A stretch of 64,000 nucleotides of DNA from Lineus longissimus. Lineage: Eukaryota; Nemertea; Pilidiophora; Heteronemertea; Lineidae. A program made the position numbers and the translations under genes. Position 1 is the stretch's first letter, and each line of letters opens with the position of its first letter. Under the pieces are notes generated by a model. It saw only the letters and a program-made list of their open reading frames with translations, did no database searches and had not been told where the DNA came from. Below are positions 38,201-51,700 of this stretch, in pieces. The DNA is taken from positions 12,736,953 to 12,800,952 of the forward strand of contig NC_088324.1 in assembly GCF_910592395.1 (NCBI RefSeq), read 5' to 3'.

Positions 38201-41200
38201 ATGATCGGCCTATACCTATTGGTACATATTTTACTTTCATTTTTACTTGTTGTACACCACCTTGTTCTCATATTTGTTGTCTTCTAACTAAAGGAGCAAT
38301 AAACACACATATATATATACACATACAATCTAGGATCTCTACCTTTCTTATTTATCGTTTAAGCGCCCAGACCGCCTTGAAGCAAAAAGCAGAAACTTTA
38401 ATCAAGGACAACGTACTTACCTCTTTCAAAAAACTTGGAGACTTCCTTGTAAACGTAAGTTTGTTTGCCAATCCAGTGCTTTATTTGATTAAGGACTATC
38501 AATCTTTCCCAACGTTTTGAAACTTCCTCTTTCTTTTTCGCAAGTGCCGTATACATGTAGGTCTGTGCTATACTGGCGGCGCTCTTACGCCATGAGCGCT
38601 ACTGCGTTCTTCTCGCGCCTCTCGCGCCAGGCCGAAGTTAGCGACCCTTTTCTTAATGTCAGGTGAATATCAGCTGAAAGGTTTGCTACCAACCTTCACT
38701 GTAGAAATATCTTGACGGAAGTTATTTAATAGTTTAACATACGAGTTATTTCATGAAATTTCCAGACTTATATGAAGAATCTCCGCCCAAACATGGCAGC
38801 TATCTCCATGCCCAACGGGAAGAAGTACTATGAGGCCTGTCTCAAATGGCATTTGTCGATGGACATGTCGCCAGAGGAGATTCACAAGAAGGGACTCGAG
38901 GAGGTTGAAAGTATTGAAGCCAAGATGATAAAGGTTAGAAAGTTATGAGATGCCTCCCAAGATACTTTGTTTCACACTGTATGTTCGTTAAAGTTTCCCT
39001 GCTCAAAACGCTTTTGGGATACCACATTATTTTTCCGGTCTCCACAAAAATCAAGCTGGGGTTTCAAACAGCAGCTACCGCTGCCCCAGTAACTCTGGGA
39101 AGGATACGCACTGTTCTCGACCCCTACTTGTGTGGTTCCAGGTTGTATTGTTAAAATAAAAATCTCTCTCGTTAAGCTTTTGCAAGCATTCTTGGTTAAT
39201 TTTTCAGATAATGCGAGACAACAACTTCGATGGATCTGTAAAGGAATATATTGCCAAACTTAACGCTGATCCTGCTAACCATTATACGACCGAGGTAAAA
39301 ACATTTTTTCTTAAAATAAAATTGTGGTAAATTTGAATTAGGAATCATTTTTGAGGAATGGCTCAACTATTGAACGAAAATGCCGTCAGGTGAATTCCCA
39401 TGTTACACATCCTCCTTCATGTTAAAACCTCCATTTATCAAATTAAGAAAAAAGTACACGTTCCCGTATAGCGCGACGCTCCATTGAAATCTCGAATTCA
39501 CTGAGAACGGAACGCTTCTGCACGGTGCCCAATCGACTCGACCGTGTGAATTTAGAATAGATTTTTGGTAACCAAAAACTCGCCCAATCTTTTGTGACTG
39601 GTGAAATTTAGGGGTGTAAGGAGTGCATTTCACCCCCTGAAATTATTTTGAGGAAAACATTCGGGCGAGTCAATTTTTGCTCGTAACATGTATATTAATT
39701 CGAGTTGGCACCTTGTTCTATCACTGATACAATTATACATTTCTTTCTGCAGGAGGGTATGTTGAATGGATTTAGAGACATCATCGAGAACAAAATCAGA
39801 AGTAAACTCGGTCTCGTGTTACCTATTGACTCTGTACCAAAACTTAAACTAGAGTAAGTTATTATGTCTCGATGGTTTCAGATCGTATATATATCCGCTT
39901 TCTGGTTATTTCATCTACTCGTTGTGACTCGTTCAATATTGATACACGTATGCCTGTTCGGCGAGCCCGCTTGCCAGTGACTATTTGGCAAGCCCGGCTT
40001 ACCAAACAGCGCCTTTTTTCTGCCCTAGATGGAGAGCCGAACTCATGCATATTCAACCATCCAGGAGCTCATTATCATTCGTGGCAACACGGTGAGCAAC
40101 ACTGGAGTTACAGTGAAACGCCTTTAGAAATGCACACTAATGCATTTAACATGCTTATCAGTTAAATCACGTTTATGACTTTTTTGTAAATCCATACAGT
40201 CATGTACATGTACATGCTTCTTCATGGATTATTGACCAAAACCCGAGTTTAGTAACAGAAATTGAATCGAGAGCGGGAAGTCGGCCATTGTTAAATATGC
40301 GCATATAAATTCGAATATGACGTCACTGCTCTCTGATTGGCCAACATGTTGTAACCTCTCGGCTCGCCAAAGAGGGTAGTATTTTTGCCCTGTTTGGCAA
40401 GCCCGGCTTGCCGAACAGAGTTGATTTTTAGTTGTTTGGCAAGCGGCTCTCCAAGCAGGGCAAAAAAAGATGCCTGTTCGGCGAGCCGCTTGCCTATGAC
40501 CCAGCCATTATATATACTCTTTATCAGGGAGGGAATGTAGTTTTTTCACGAATGCAGCTACTATTATGTAGCTTACTACGGGAAGGTTGCGCGGGCAGTT
40601 GCAGGGCTGTCGACACCTGTATAGCCGAGGGGACGACTCTTGTCCTTGGTATGTTCGTGAAGCATAAGTAAGGTATGTCCAGCAACAGTTCGGGTTTGGA
40701 AACATTGAACAGAGAATAACAAAGTACTTCTCGTATGCTTTCCAGAGTGCGAAAATCTGAAAATACGGGTGGAGCTACTGGTAGATATTCAGAGCCGCCA
40801 GTTGATGGAAGTAGACCAGGTATCTTCTGGGCAAACGTCTACGAGCCAGAGACCAGGTACGTAGCAAGAGAGATACGAGACCAGAATAAGATTATCAGTG
40901 ATCAAAAATGGCATTGCGGCCTGGTGGAAGTTCGGCTCACTTTCCTCCGTCAATTCGTGCTACACCATATTTCAGTGTTTGTCGTTGGAGTATCACAAAA
41001 TTATGTTGTCAAAAAATGTTGACAGACTCTCTTTATATGTTTTACTTCAGGGCGAAATATAACATGATGGCATTAGCGCTCCACGAGGCTGAGCCGGGCC
41101 ACCACACCCAGGCTTCTTATAACTACGGCAACAATCTACCACTCTTCAGACGTCTGATCGAATACAGGAAATACTACGCTGTCCCTTACAACTGGCCTTT

Positions 41201-43172
41201 CTTCACAGCTTATATTGAGGTTAGTCTGGTCCTTACGATTGGAACGGTCATTACGTGTATTTCCCCTAGGCGATTTGGGCGTATCGACACCCGTTAAAGC
41301 CATTTCGTGGGATCGAAATTGTCCAGATTTGCCTCGATAACCCTTTGACGAGACAGTAAAACAATGGGAATTTAGGCCAAAACTGGCGTAACTGCCGCTG
41401 TGGTCCATTTCTCTCACTCAATGCCCTCACTGTTTTCTTTTCAGGGCTGGGCGCTTTATGCTGAATCTCTTGGCGAAGAAATGGGTGTATATGAGGGAAA
41501 TGATTTGTAAGTACTGTGTACATGTAGTATCAAACGCCGCAATAAACAACTTCGGAAGCTTATCGTTTCACTCGTGAAACGAGGCGGATCTCCCTCAAGC
41601 AAGCAAACAAAAACACCTTGTTGTGCAACAGATACACCTTGAACTAACTGTCGGTAAGACTATCCAGAGCACGTCTGAGCAACAAGAAGGGAACGTGCAT
41701 GGAAAAGGAGGCCGTATGAAAGAGTAGCGATGTTGTATCCATGACATGGAGAGTATGGAGAGTGTCTTCATAGTGAGATGGCTGGCAATTTCGACTTGAT
41801 CATAATTTATGCTACAGAAAGAGGCTATACGTAAAAAAAGCCGGGTAGTGTGATTACAAAAAATTGAGTTGATAGGTTTTAACATTACGATAAGAAGTTT
41901 ACATCCATAGATCTGAAGCCATTTATTCTAGGTCCTAGTCTTGTACATCATATTTATTGTCCTTTTCAGCTTCGGTAAATATGCATCAGAAATCCATAGA
42001 GCAGCTCGTTTGGTAGTCGACACTGGCTTACATTACTACAAGTGAGTATGAAATAAAGTTATACGATCATGCCTTCTGTCATGTCTGTGATAGTCTGATG
42101 CATTTCTTGGAAGTGTAAGTGAAGACCATGCGCTGTCATTTCTTTTCAGGTTGTTTCCAAAATAATCACACTGCCAAAACCATGCATGAGGTCCAAATCT
42201 AAGACCACTGAAATTAAAAATGGCCCCAAAAGGTACATTCTGTAATCGGCTCCATCAAACATAGTTATCAAATGAATATTAATTCAATTTTCCTATTCAG
42301 TTGGACTTATGAACAAGCCACCGGGTATTTATCCAACTACACCGCCCTACCTCCTCACCAAATAGAGAATGAACTTAACAGATACATTGGCTGGCCAGGA
42401 CAGGCTGTTTCCTACAAGATAGGTGAAATCAAGATCCGGGAATTACGCGACATGGCCAAACAAAAACTGAGTGAGTAAAATAAAAGGGTTGTCGTGTTCC
42501 CGGGTCATGATATGCAAAACTATGCATACTAATGTTGAACAGGAAGCAAAATACCATTTTAAGTGGTTGAGAAAGTGTAGCCTTTTTTCCATGTGCAGGA
42601 ATATGTTCCAAAGGTATTGCACATGGAATGGATCACGCCACTGCATTGGAGCCGTATCGTGATATTAGATAAAATTTAGAGAGGTACTACATTTATGCAG
42701 CAATCGATTCATCTTAGACAGTATTTTCGAGACATACCACAATTCTAGCGATGAGAATTTAGACGTTTTCCCCGTCCCAGGATTTTAAATGATCGGGGAG
42801 ACCTGTGTAGTCAGTGATCCTGATGACCACACCACGCATGCAACGTATAAACCCAGAGAACGGCGGAACCAGACTTGGGGGCCGGCCGGCTTTCTTACGC
42901 TACCCATGCTACCGCTGTTGCTGTGGATTTCAGGTAACTCTGAGCATGATATTCCCTAACCGAAACCGATCTCTTTTTCAGAGGAACGGTTCAGTCTTCT
43001 TTCTTTCAATAACGAGACCCTCTTCACCGGACCAGTCCCCATGGACACTCTAGACGCTCAAATCAAGAGGTGGATAGACCGCGTGATACTTACTGCTGGG
43101 GCGCCACGCCTCTCTTTTAGCTTCTTTACCCCTATGGTGGTGATGCTGCTTGGACTCTTCCTTCGAAATTAG
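35227..43172 (+). CDS. DUF885 protein, secreted and probably GPI-anchored, copy A; 15 coding exons, 620 aa
   Basis: Member of DUF885 (PF05960), a family with a gluzincin-like HExxPGH motif and no settled substrate. Exons: 35227-35296, 36086-36219, 36670-36800, 37285-37489, 37723-37823, 38364-38454, 38766-38933, 39208-39294, 39753-39853, 40746-40856, 41051-41219, 41445-41506, 41970-42041, 42301-42470, 42982-43172; phases agree. Residues 1-20 form a signal peptide (MRQGIFVVFLVCAFHGVTG). The core has LQAIIDEFWDWRLLESPEFG, the HEAEPGHHTQ motif (H411, E412, H417), GWALYAESLGEE (E463 a candidate third ligand) and PGQAVSYKIGEIKI. The tail AGAP then SFFTPMVVMLLGLFLRN is a typical GPI-attachment signal. 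A leader exon must precede the acceptor at 35212. Surface location and hydrolase activity are inferred. A 475-bp element sits in intron 1 and a palindromic element in intron 9. Confidence 0.9.
35378..35852. mobile_element. 475-bp element with 42-bp terminal inverted repeats, in intron 1 of DUF885 copy A
   Basis: The left end AGCTTGCAGCACACTGGACG... and the right end ...CGTCCAGTGTGCTGCAAGCT are inverted copies over about 42 bp, with one mismatch that I can see. The interior is GC-rich and contains many GACGCCA / TGGCGTC words in both orientations, and the element contains TGACGTCA. No ORF. No clear target-site duplication; a TA on each side is possible. Superfamily not assigned. Confidence 0.8.
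35943..36056. repeat. Poly-C and CA simple repeats
   Basis: Two C-runs (about 35943-35960 and 36009-36044, the second broken by two A residues) are followed by a short CACACA run. They lie in intron 1 of DUF885 copy A, just before the exon 2 acceptor. Runs of this kind are also error-prone in assemblies. Confidence 0.9.
39949..40495. mobile_element. Palindrome-rich element in intron 9 of DUF885 copy A
   Basis: The left part (39949-40035) and right part (about 40385-40495) are inverted relatives. GGCTCTCCAAGCAGGGCAAA on the right matches the complement of the left GGGCAG/GGCTCTCC block. GCCTGTTCGGCGAGCC occurs at both ends, and CTGTTTGGCAAGCC faces GGCTTGCCGAACAG as a hairpin. The segment from 40213 on recurs almost unchanged at 53164-53447. 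The corresponding intron of copy B lacks it, so it inserted after the gene duplication. Confidence 0.65.
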
Positions 43173-45709
43173 TGAAAAAAACAATGCAAATTCAGACCAA
43201 TACAAATGCATTACGTGGTACTGTAAACCGCCAAATGTGACCTAATTATTGTTACGATTCGCGAATATTTCTTATTTTCACAATTTTTATTTTATCAGCG
43301 AATTTCATTCGGTTTCTTAAATAGAAAAAAACATTTTTTGTGATTTTTCTGTTATGGACTCTACTGTTATAGACATAGGTGTGACTTTTTTTCAAACTCA
43401 CTTCAGGGATCTGGGTCCAAAATACTCTAAAGTAGGGCAATACACTTAAAAGTTAGTTTTAAGAGAGTATTAAGTATTCTTTTGTCATGTTTTCGGCAAC
43501 TTTTGTTGGAACAAAGTTTTAAAAAGTTGAAGTTTAGGTTTTGAGTCTGATATCAATCACGACGGTTGAGGTTAAAATACGACTTAACACTTTAATGATT
43601 AAAGTACCACCACTTAGAAGAGGGACTGCATTTACATTTCTTCACTTGGTCATCTTGATATGTAAAATCTGAATGCAGTGACTGTACAAATAATTTCTGT
43701 AGAACGCATCATTTTCTAACCAATAATGAGAGTACCCGTTGATTCAGTATTAAAGTACATGTACTTATAAAATAAGCTTGTGCGCTCATTTCTATAAATC
43801 ATTGGTGTGTGTCTTGATCACATGACTTTCCGCTTTCAATGTTTCTTATTGTAGCATCTTCTGTTCTTGCTGTGTCATCGCCATATATAACACGAGCCAT
43901 TGTATCATGCGTACCATATTCGGCGAAGGTATCCACGCTTCACTGCACAATTATGAACAATATTATTGTCTGTCATGCTCGAGGCATATAGGTCACATCT
44001 TTTGAAACAAGTAACCTTTTAGATTTTGATTGCTGACAACATTTACAGAACTTCTCTGAGACTGGGCGAGACGAGGTCGCCTTTTAAAACTTTGTCCGCA
44101 ACTCAAAACTTGAGGTAGGAGTTTCGCACTGAAACCATCGAAACGTGGTAAGTAAATATTTTTGGATGATGAGTCGTTTTGAATTTGAGGTGATGGGCCT
44201 ACTTACCTCCTTGCAAATGTTAGCAATAATCTCCTCTCAACGTACTTTTTGTCGCTGTGATCAGCGACTAATCGCTGCTATGTGCGACAGAATCGATCTC
44301 CCTTGAGTAAAACAGGTAATCGCTGCATTGGTTTGATATTAATCGCAGGTCGGTGCGATGGCCGATTCTCATCGCAGTCACCTCTTTGCTCAAAAGCTGA
44401 GGGGCAACGTTAGTCGCAGGGGGAATTGGCGTGGTGATTCGCGTGATTGACTACTTCGCATTGTAATTTTCTTCACTTTGTTCTGCTTCATTAGAACAGG
44501 ATCGAATTTGGTCGTGTTAATAATTCTTAAAGGGGTGACTTAACGGCCTGAAGCCCCTATATCATAAAAGTAAACATGGACCGCTGACGCAGAATTGGAG
44601 CGATCCGATTCACCTTCATCCTAGGAAATCGAGGATATTAACCCCTGATTTCCCTAGGATGACCTGCAATAGGTAGTCTATAACGCGAGGTGAATCACCT
44701 CAAGGCAAAGAACCAAAGAAACATGGAATTGATCCAAAATGGGCATTGATATAGGCCAACATCATTGTGTTTTCGAATTACTTTAAAACTTCTTCCTTTC
44801 ATTTAGTATCCAATACAGTATGTCTTGTCCACATATCTCTTTGTAAATTTAGCAGCTCTTCATATTACACTCAATGGCAAGAAAAACATTGTGGCGGTCT
44901 CAAGGTGGCACCTAGACGGCTATCCGCAATGTGATTATAGGGCCGTTTAGACGACAGGCGAAAAGACCGCATTCGGATCGAATCTGGATGAATCCGGATT
45001 AAAACCACCCAAGGCGATGGTACCTTTTTAGTCCGGATGCAACCACATTGATCCGGATCTTTTTGCGTTTACACGACGAAAAATTAATCGTCGTCTAAAC
45101 GGCCCTATTGTATTCAGCTCGCTTTTCAATTGCTTGACATATACAATAATTTGGTCAGCTGGGAGTGTTGGTATTCATATCAAGGGCCCAACGGATCAAG
45201 AGGCGTGGTTCAAATGTATCGATGAAACTGCAAAGGTTTAGAAAGCGATGGTGCCCACAAAGTCTATATAGTATACAAAATAAAAGTTCTTTCTCCAGGT
45301 TCAAGTTACAAGTTTGAAATATCCTCTGATACGATACAATGTCCGAGGACAGAGGATTCTATTGCGCTTTTTGTCTCTGAGGTATTTACGGTCATGGTCT
45401 CTAAACCACCTTAATCGGTCAGGAGGACGGGACACTGCTTTAGAAGGTCATTTGAGTATGACACCAGAATATAATATTCACTAAATACGCTATCATAATA
45501 CTTTCTACCAGATGTTACTTCGATTTTTTTCGTCAGCGGGCCGACGTATAGAAGGACTATCCATTACATTTCAAAGGGTTTCATTCACAGAATTAGGTAT
45601 TTTTCTTCAATTTTAATAAACTATTTAATTTTTTCATACATCATTTCAAAACACCCAGTGCTGCATATCATTGCAGCTTTCCTCTTGCCGTTTCAGATAA
45701 ATCTTCATC
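43173..45709. other. Spacer between the two DUF885 genes
   Basis: Holds the 3'UTR of copy A and the promoter and leader exon of copy B. No other coding exon is seen. The acceptor CTTGCCGTTTCAG, 13 bp before the copy B ATG, shows that copy B also has a non-coding first exon. A 166-bp MITE lies at 44940-45105. Confidence 0.5.
44940..45105. mobile_element. 166-bp MITE with TA flanks
   Basis: Perfect 16-bp inverted ends, GGGCCGTTTAGACGAC and its complement GTCGTCTAAACGGCCC, are flanked on both sides by TA (44938-44939 and 45106-45107). Inner words CGGAT / ATCCGG are also repeated in both orientations. No ORF. A TA duplication fits several superfamilies. Confidence 0.8.
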
Positions 45710-48700
45710 ATGTGGCAGGGCCTGCTTGTCGTGTGCCTCAGTTGTGTATTCCATGGCGTGACATCTGACATCAGAATTGACGCATCATCGGGTAAGGGAC
45801 ATTTTTAGAGATCAAGGTCACCTTTGCCAAACGTATCAAAAGCATAAACCTCTTCACATAGGCCTACCAGCAAACTCACAATACATAACTTGACGGCATC
45901 GTTGGAATTTGTTAATGGTATCAGTCAGGCATGGATTCCCAACATGCAAGTTGTCAGCAAATCGGGCAGTTTCGCCCTCCCATCCTCAGATTCGACTACC
46001 GTTCGAAAATCCTTACCTGACGGGGTGGTCGTGTACGCAAATGAGAAGCTACTCAAATCAAAATGTTAAACTAATACGCCTTATTTTCTCAGAGCTCCAG
46101 AGGATAATCCACCAGTTCTGGGAGTGGCGGTTGATGGAGAGTCCAGAATTTGGCACAAAGTATGGCCTCTATAAATACGAGGACAGGGTGGAGGAATACA
46201 CGTTTGCGGCTTTTGATAGGAGGAAGGTACGATATGTAAATATATGAATTCAGAGGTTCAGTACCTCTTCAACAAACGATCATTATGATAGGTCATGAGA
46301 TATTTTGGCAGATCACCAGGGTAACCAATAACCAGCTTGCCAAAGATTTGGGGTCACTCGATACTCTATCGCCATACCTCCCTGTGGAAATTTCGACTCG
46401 AGTGAAAAACCTGGAATAAGAAAACCAGCCCCAGTAGGCTACATATTGTTATAAGGTATAATTTGCCGAGGGAAACCTGCGGATACATTTCACTTGCATG
46501 GTTCCCACGAGGCAGCCATCAAATTGCCGCGTGTGAACTTCTGATACCAAAACATATGCCTTACAAAATGATAGAGTCATAATTACATCTCATCCATCTA
46601 AACCCTTTCAGGCAAAGGCAGACCAACTCTACCAAAGCCTGAATAATGTATATGACTTTCAACTGAAAGGCCAAGACAAGATCAGTTATGCTGTACTCAA
46701 GAGCTTACTTGAAGCTTTTCGGATGGGTTATAAGTTCAGGTAGTGAGTATCATTTTGTGTTCTGAGAGATCTGAGAAAGGAAACTTTCAGAACCCGGGAA
46801 TCCACTGCACCGCTACGCTGCGATTCTTTCGGCAGCAGTGTTGCAATCATGAGCATGAAGACCTTGCGGTACTTTTCTGTTGAAGATGCTTGCGCTGCAT
46901 CAGTCTGCAGGCGACCGGGTTATGTGGCTACGAAGACTATAATTATTAGGGTTGATAGAAATGTACAACAGCAGTATCCATATTGCCGAAAACTCGTTCA
47001 ACCATACACCGCCAGAAATCAAGGTTTTGTATGGTTTTTCGGCAAAAACAAATAGACACTCCGTAGTTTTTTTTGGGTTTTCGGTACAGTGCGATTTCAA
47101 GACATTTTTCAACCGAAGTGATTTTGGTGTGACAGACACCAATTCTTCTTTGGCCGGCGCGCTTTCTAGCAGCGTGACAGCCGCGGAAGTCTTCATTCAG
47201 AGGAGAAATATAAGTTGTTTTTTTTCCTATTTCATCAGCTACGGACCGATGAACCCGTCGAATAGCATGGGCAACCCCGTATCGGAGTGGAAGAAGTACA
47301 TATCATGGATGAGGAAGAAGACATACAAGGACTTTGAGAACATAATATCTCGAATGGAGAAGATCCCGAAACAGATGAACCAGTTTATTGTTTTCCTTCA
47401 AAAGGCTATTGATATGAAGACCACGAACCACGCGAAAGCTATGGTATATAGTATATACGGGTGATCCGCAGACGCCTGTCAAGTTCCCATTGCATGTATA
47501 CTATAAATGAAGATTATACAAGATTCTCGGGATTCGTTCCAAAGTGGTCAGGCAGGTTCAAAAGCGTGATTTTTCACTTTTGGCCAAAATCTTGTTATCA
47601 ATAGAGCACAGTGAGGTTCTGTTGCAATGTTCTGAGATAGAGTAACGTCGCGTTTTGCCACCTGACAACACGGGTACTTGACGGGAGTCTCTGAATCACC
47701 CTCATAAGGATTTTATGTCCATGGAAGGGTTTAAAAAAGTTACCTCCCTTTCCTGGCACTTCAAAATTAGGCCAACCGTTTAGCCTCGTTGAAGTTGCGA
47801 TATCCACGGTTGGAATGTTTAGTTTTAACTTTATTTCTCTATTTCTATTGACACCGATATTGTGAGATCCGAGCGATGATACCCGTCCCTTCCATGAAGC
47901 GAAGGCACACTCCGGGCGGTGCACATACATCAATTGCTTTTCGGTGAAGTAGTCGCTTTGGTCGAGATGTAACTGATATCATACATGTACGTTCTTCCTT
48001 TACAGACTGGCGTTGTCGAAAGCATGGATGCTTTTCTCGCAACACAACTCAACGACACCTTCTTCTTTGCGCCGTTTATAGATATGCCAACCACCATCAG
48101 TTCATTGTGAGTCTGATTTACTCTTTTCGGATAAAAGGTTTGAGATCGCAGGTCGTGTTTTTGATCATTATTAGCTCTGTAAACAACATTGAGCGATTTG
48201 TTATGTGATGCTGAAGGAAACTGAGAGCGCGGATGAACCTATATACATTGCAGAGAGTCGGTTTTAGACTACCAGAATTTTGTCCCTGTGCCCGCAAATT
48301 ATGCAAGGCGTGTTCACTTTCTGTGTGATGTGCCGAGTCGCCCCTCTGGCACCGTGGGCAGGTGGACTGGCCAGGGTCGCAGCCACGGTCTGAAGATGAC
48401 TGGCGCTGATGTTAATTCATCAAACAACGATCATACCAATGCGCCACTTCATGCCTTCTCTTTTCTTCCATCAAACGACTTCAACATTTTGAAAACATAA
48501 CGCCTCTATATATTTTGTTGAAGGCGAAACACGTCAAAGCCCTGGTTGGTTTTCTCGAAGTTTATTATCTGAGCCATGCTTTCCTTTTCCAGCAATAAGA
48601 CCAAGTTAAGGAACAAAGCTCAAAGAATAATCAAGGACCAAGTTTTCCCCGCCTTCAATAAACTCCGGGACTTTACAGCCAATGTGAGTAGAACCATTCC

Positions 48701-51700
48701 ATTTCATAGAAAAACACACTGTGATAGAAGAAAAACACGTCATTTCGGTTCGAACCAGGCCATAATGATCAATGCCATCATCATACCACGTGTATGCGGA
48801 TGGGACCCTCCGTCATACGATCTATGATGGAATTCCTGAACATTTGCCTTTGTAGACAAAGGATGAACCTTTGTCTCAAAGACAGATAATATATTTATTT
48901 GATAATGACTGCTCATCTCATCCATTCGATATCTCTAGACGTATATGAAGCACCTCCGCCCTCACATCGCAGCGGTCTCTATGCCCAATGGAACGAAGTA
49001 CTATGAGGCCTGTCTCAAATGGCATCTCTCGCTTGACATGTCGCCAGAGGAGATTCACAAGAAAGGACTCAAGGAAGTCGGTAGCATTGAAGTCAAGATG
49101 ATTAAGGTTAGAAAGTTGTATAGCATTTCAGTGAATGGAACCATTCTATTCCCCCGAATTTTGGTCCTCCCGCAACTCGTCGTCCTCCCTTGAACTAGAA
49201 AACGACAATTTTGCGACTCTTTAGGCATGATTATATTCTGTTCCATTCTACATGTGTTTAGTTTATTCCGTTTATCCGATGAGATCCTTTTCACAACACC
49301 ACCCGTATCAGAACTCACGCTACAACTCGCCTCTTGGTTTTTATCCCGTTAAAAATTTGGTCTATTTCATTTTCAGATCATGAGAGAAAACAAGTTTTAT
49401 GGAACCATAAAGGAATACGTTGCAAAACTGAACGCTGATCCTGCAAACCACTATACCACAGAGGTAAGAAAATGGGAATACACCCCTACTTTGTGTACCA
49501 TATATGCGTACATGTATTCACATTTCGCACTGTTAATATTTAAGATAACCCAAACACATCGCTTTAACTCATCACAAACAATTATTTTTCCTCAGGAGGC
49601 CATGTTGCAAGGATTCCGAGATCTCATCCACAACAAAATCAGGAGTAAACTTGGCATTGTCTTACCCATTGAGGCTGTACCGGAACTAAAGCTTGAGTAA
49701 GTCATTCTCCAACAAATCATGGATCAAGTACATGAATACGCCCTCGGATTACACTGTGTCGAAGTAGCCTACTACTATAGGTGTTTCAATGGCGGACAGG
49801 AAGGATGAAATTGAAAAGGAGATAGATGGAAGACTGTCTAAAAATGTAATTAACTTTTAAAAAATGTTGCTCCTGAACTAAATGTAGGAGGTAGACTATA
49901 CTACAATTATCATCTACAGGTTTTGATGACCGATCATATTTCGATATACCTTTCAGGGTTAGGAAATCCGAGAATACAGGTGGAGCCACTGGTAGATACA
50001 CTGAGCCCCCAGTGGATGGAAGCAGGCCTGGCATCTTCTGGGCAAACGTCTACCAACCACAGACAAGGCAAGTGAGAGAATGCTGCAAAGATCTGCGATG
50101 GTTACTACTCAAGTTGAGATAGAATATACATGTAGTTTTATCAAACGAGTGAAAGGTTTGCATCGCCAGGCATGGGAGTGTAAGAGGTGTCTGATACAAT
50201 CCTCACTTCAAATAATTGCTCTACTCTTCAGGGCGAAATATAACATGATGGCATTGGCGCTCCACGAGGCTGAGCCAGGACACCACACCCAGGCTTCTTA
50301 TAACTATGGCAACAATCTCCCGCTGTTCAGACGTCTGATCGAATACAGGAAATACTACGCTGTCCCTTACAACTGGCCCTTCTTCACTGCTTATATTGAG
50401 GTGGGTCTCGTTCAATGAAGAAAATATTGCATGCGTTTGCTTATATTTAAAACACCATTTTCAAATGATCACTACTATCTTCTATAAAAAAACATCAGCG
50501 GTCTGCAAAAAATGTGATGGGGCTCAACATGAAATTGACCAGCACACGGAGTAAAATGACAGTCTTTTTGGCCAAACAACAATAAAAGGTTACAACATGT
50601 GCTCGACTAATTGCACCCACTTCATTTCAGGGCTGGGCTCTATATGCTGAATCTCTTGGCGAAGAAATGGGTGTATATCAGGGAAATGATTAGTAAGTGA
50701 TTACATGTACTAGTATCAATGCGTCACAGTCAAAATACAACTTTTTTTCTTAAAAAAATATTTTGAACTGATAGGCCCCAACTACCCAATGAAAGTCCCA
50801 AGGACTCACAGATTAATCGGGCACAATAAAGCTAACGTTAAATTTACTTTGATTTGGAACAGTTTAAAGAGATACAGCGACGTTTGACGTCATTTTGATC
50901 CGACTACTTTCCCAAGACTAACCATGCAGAATCATTCAATAGTCGTTTCTATAGTAATAAATATTTTGATCCTTTTCAGTTTTGGTAGATACACTTCAGA
51001 AATCCACAGAGCAGCACGTTTGGTTGTCGACACTGGCTTGCACTACTACAAGTGAGTATATCATTCTGAAACACTGAAATTGGTTGCAATGATGTCGTGT
51101 ACGATGTAGTTTTCTCAGTGTTTTAAAGCTATAGTTCTTGCTCCATCACTTTGGAATCCGGTACCGTCTTTGTGTGATATTAAGCGACCAAGCTCTATCT
51201 TTATTTCATTTCAAACCCAAGATGGCTGCAAAAATCAACAATGGCCGCTGACAAAATATGTATGGCCACCGAAACCCAAAATTGGCGTTGAAATATAGAT
51301 CCGTCGATTCCCTGATCAACTTAATGAATGCATGCACCCTTATTCTGAATGCTCATTCAACATTTTTTCTTTCCCAGCTGGACGTATGAAAGAGCTGAAG
51401 ACTATTTCTCCAACTACACAGCCTTGTCACCTCAACAAATAAAGAATGAACTCAACAGATACATTAGCTTGCCAGGACAGGTGAGTTAGTCTATCTTGAC
51501 AGAAAAGGCGGCGGTGAATTTGTTCCCCCCATTGTGCAATTTGTAATTTTGTCACTGTACGAGTAGAAATGTATTGTGTTTGTATTCCGGCCAAGATGCC
51601 TGCTCAGATAACAGCAGTTTTAAGTGCACTACATGTACACAGCCTAGGATTCGTCAACGATTGAGCCTTATATCTCACCGAAGTATTTTGAGTAGGCCGT

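Noticed and set aside
50068-50074. GT donor 6 bp after the proposed GC donor in DUF885 copy B
   Set aside because: It would extend the exon by 6 bases and shift the phase so that a stop follows at once in the next exon.
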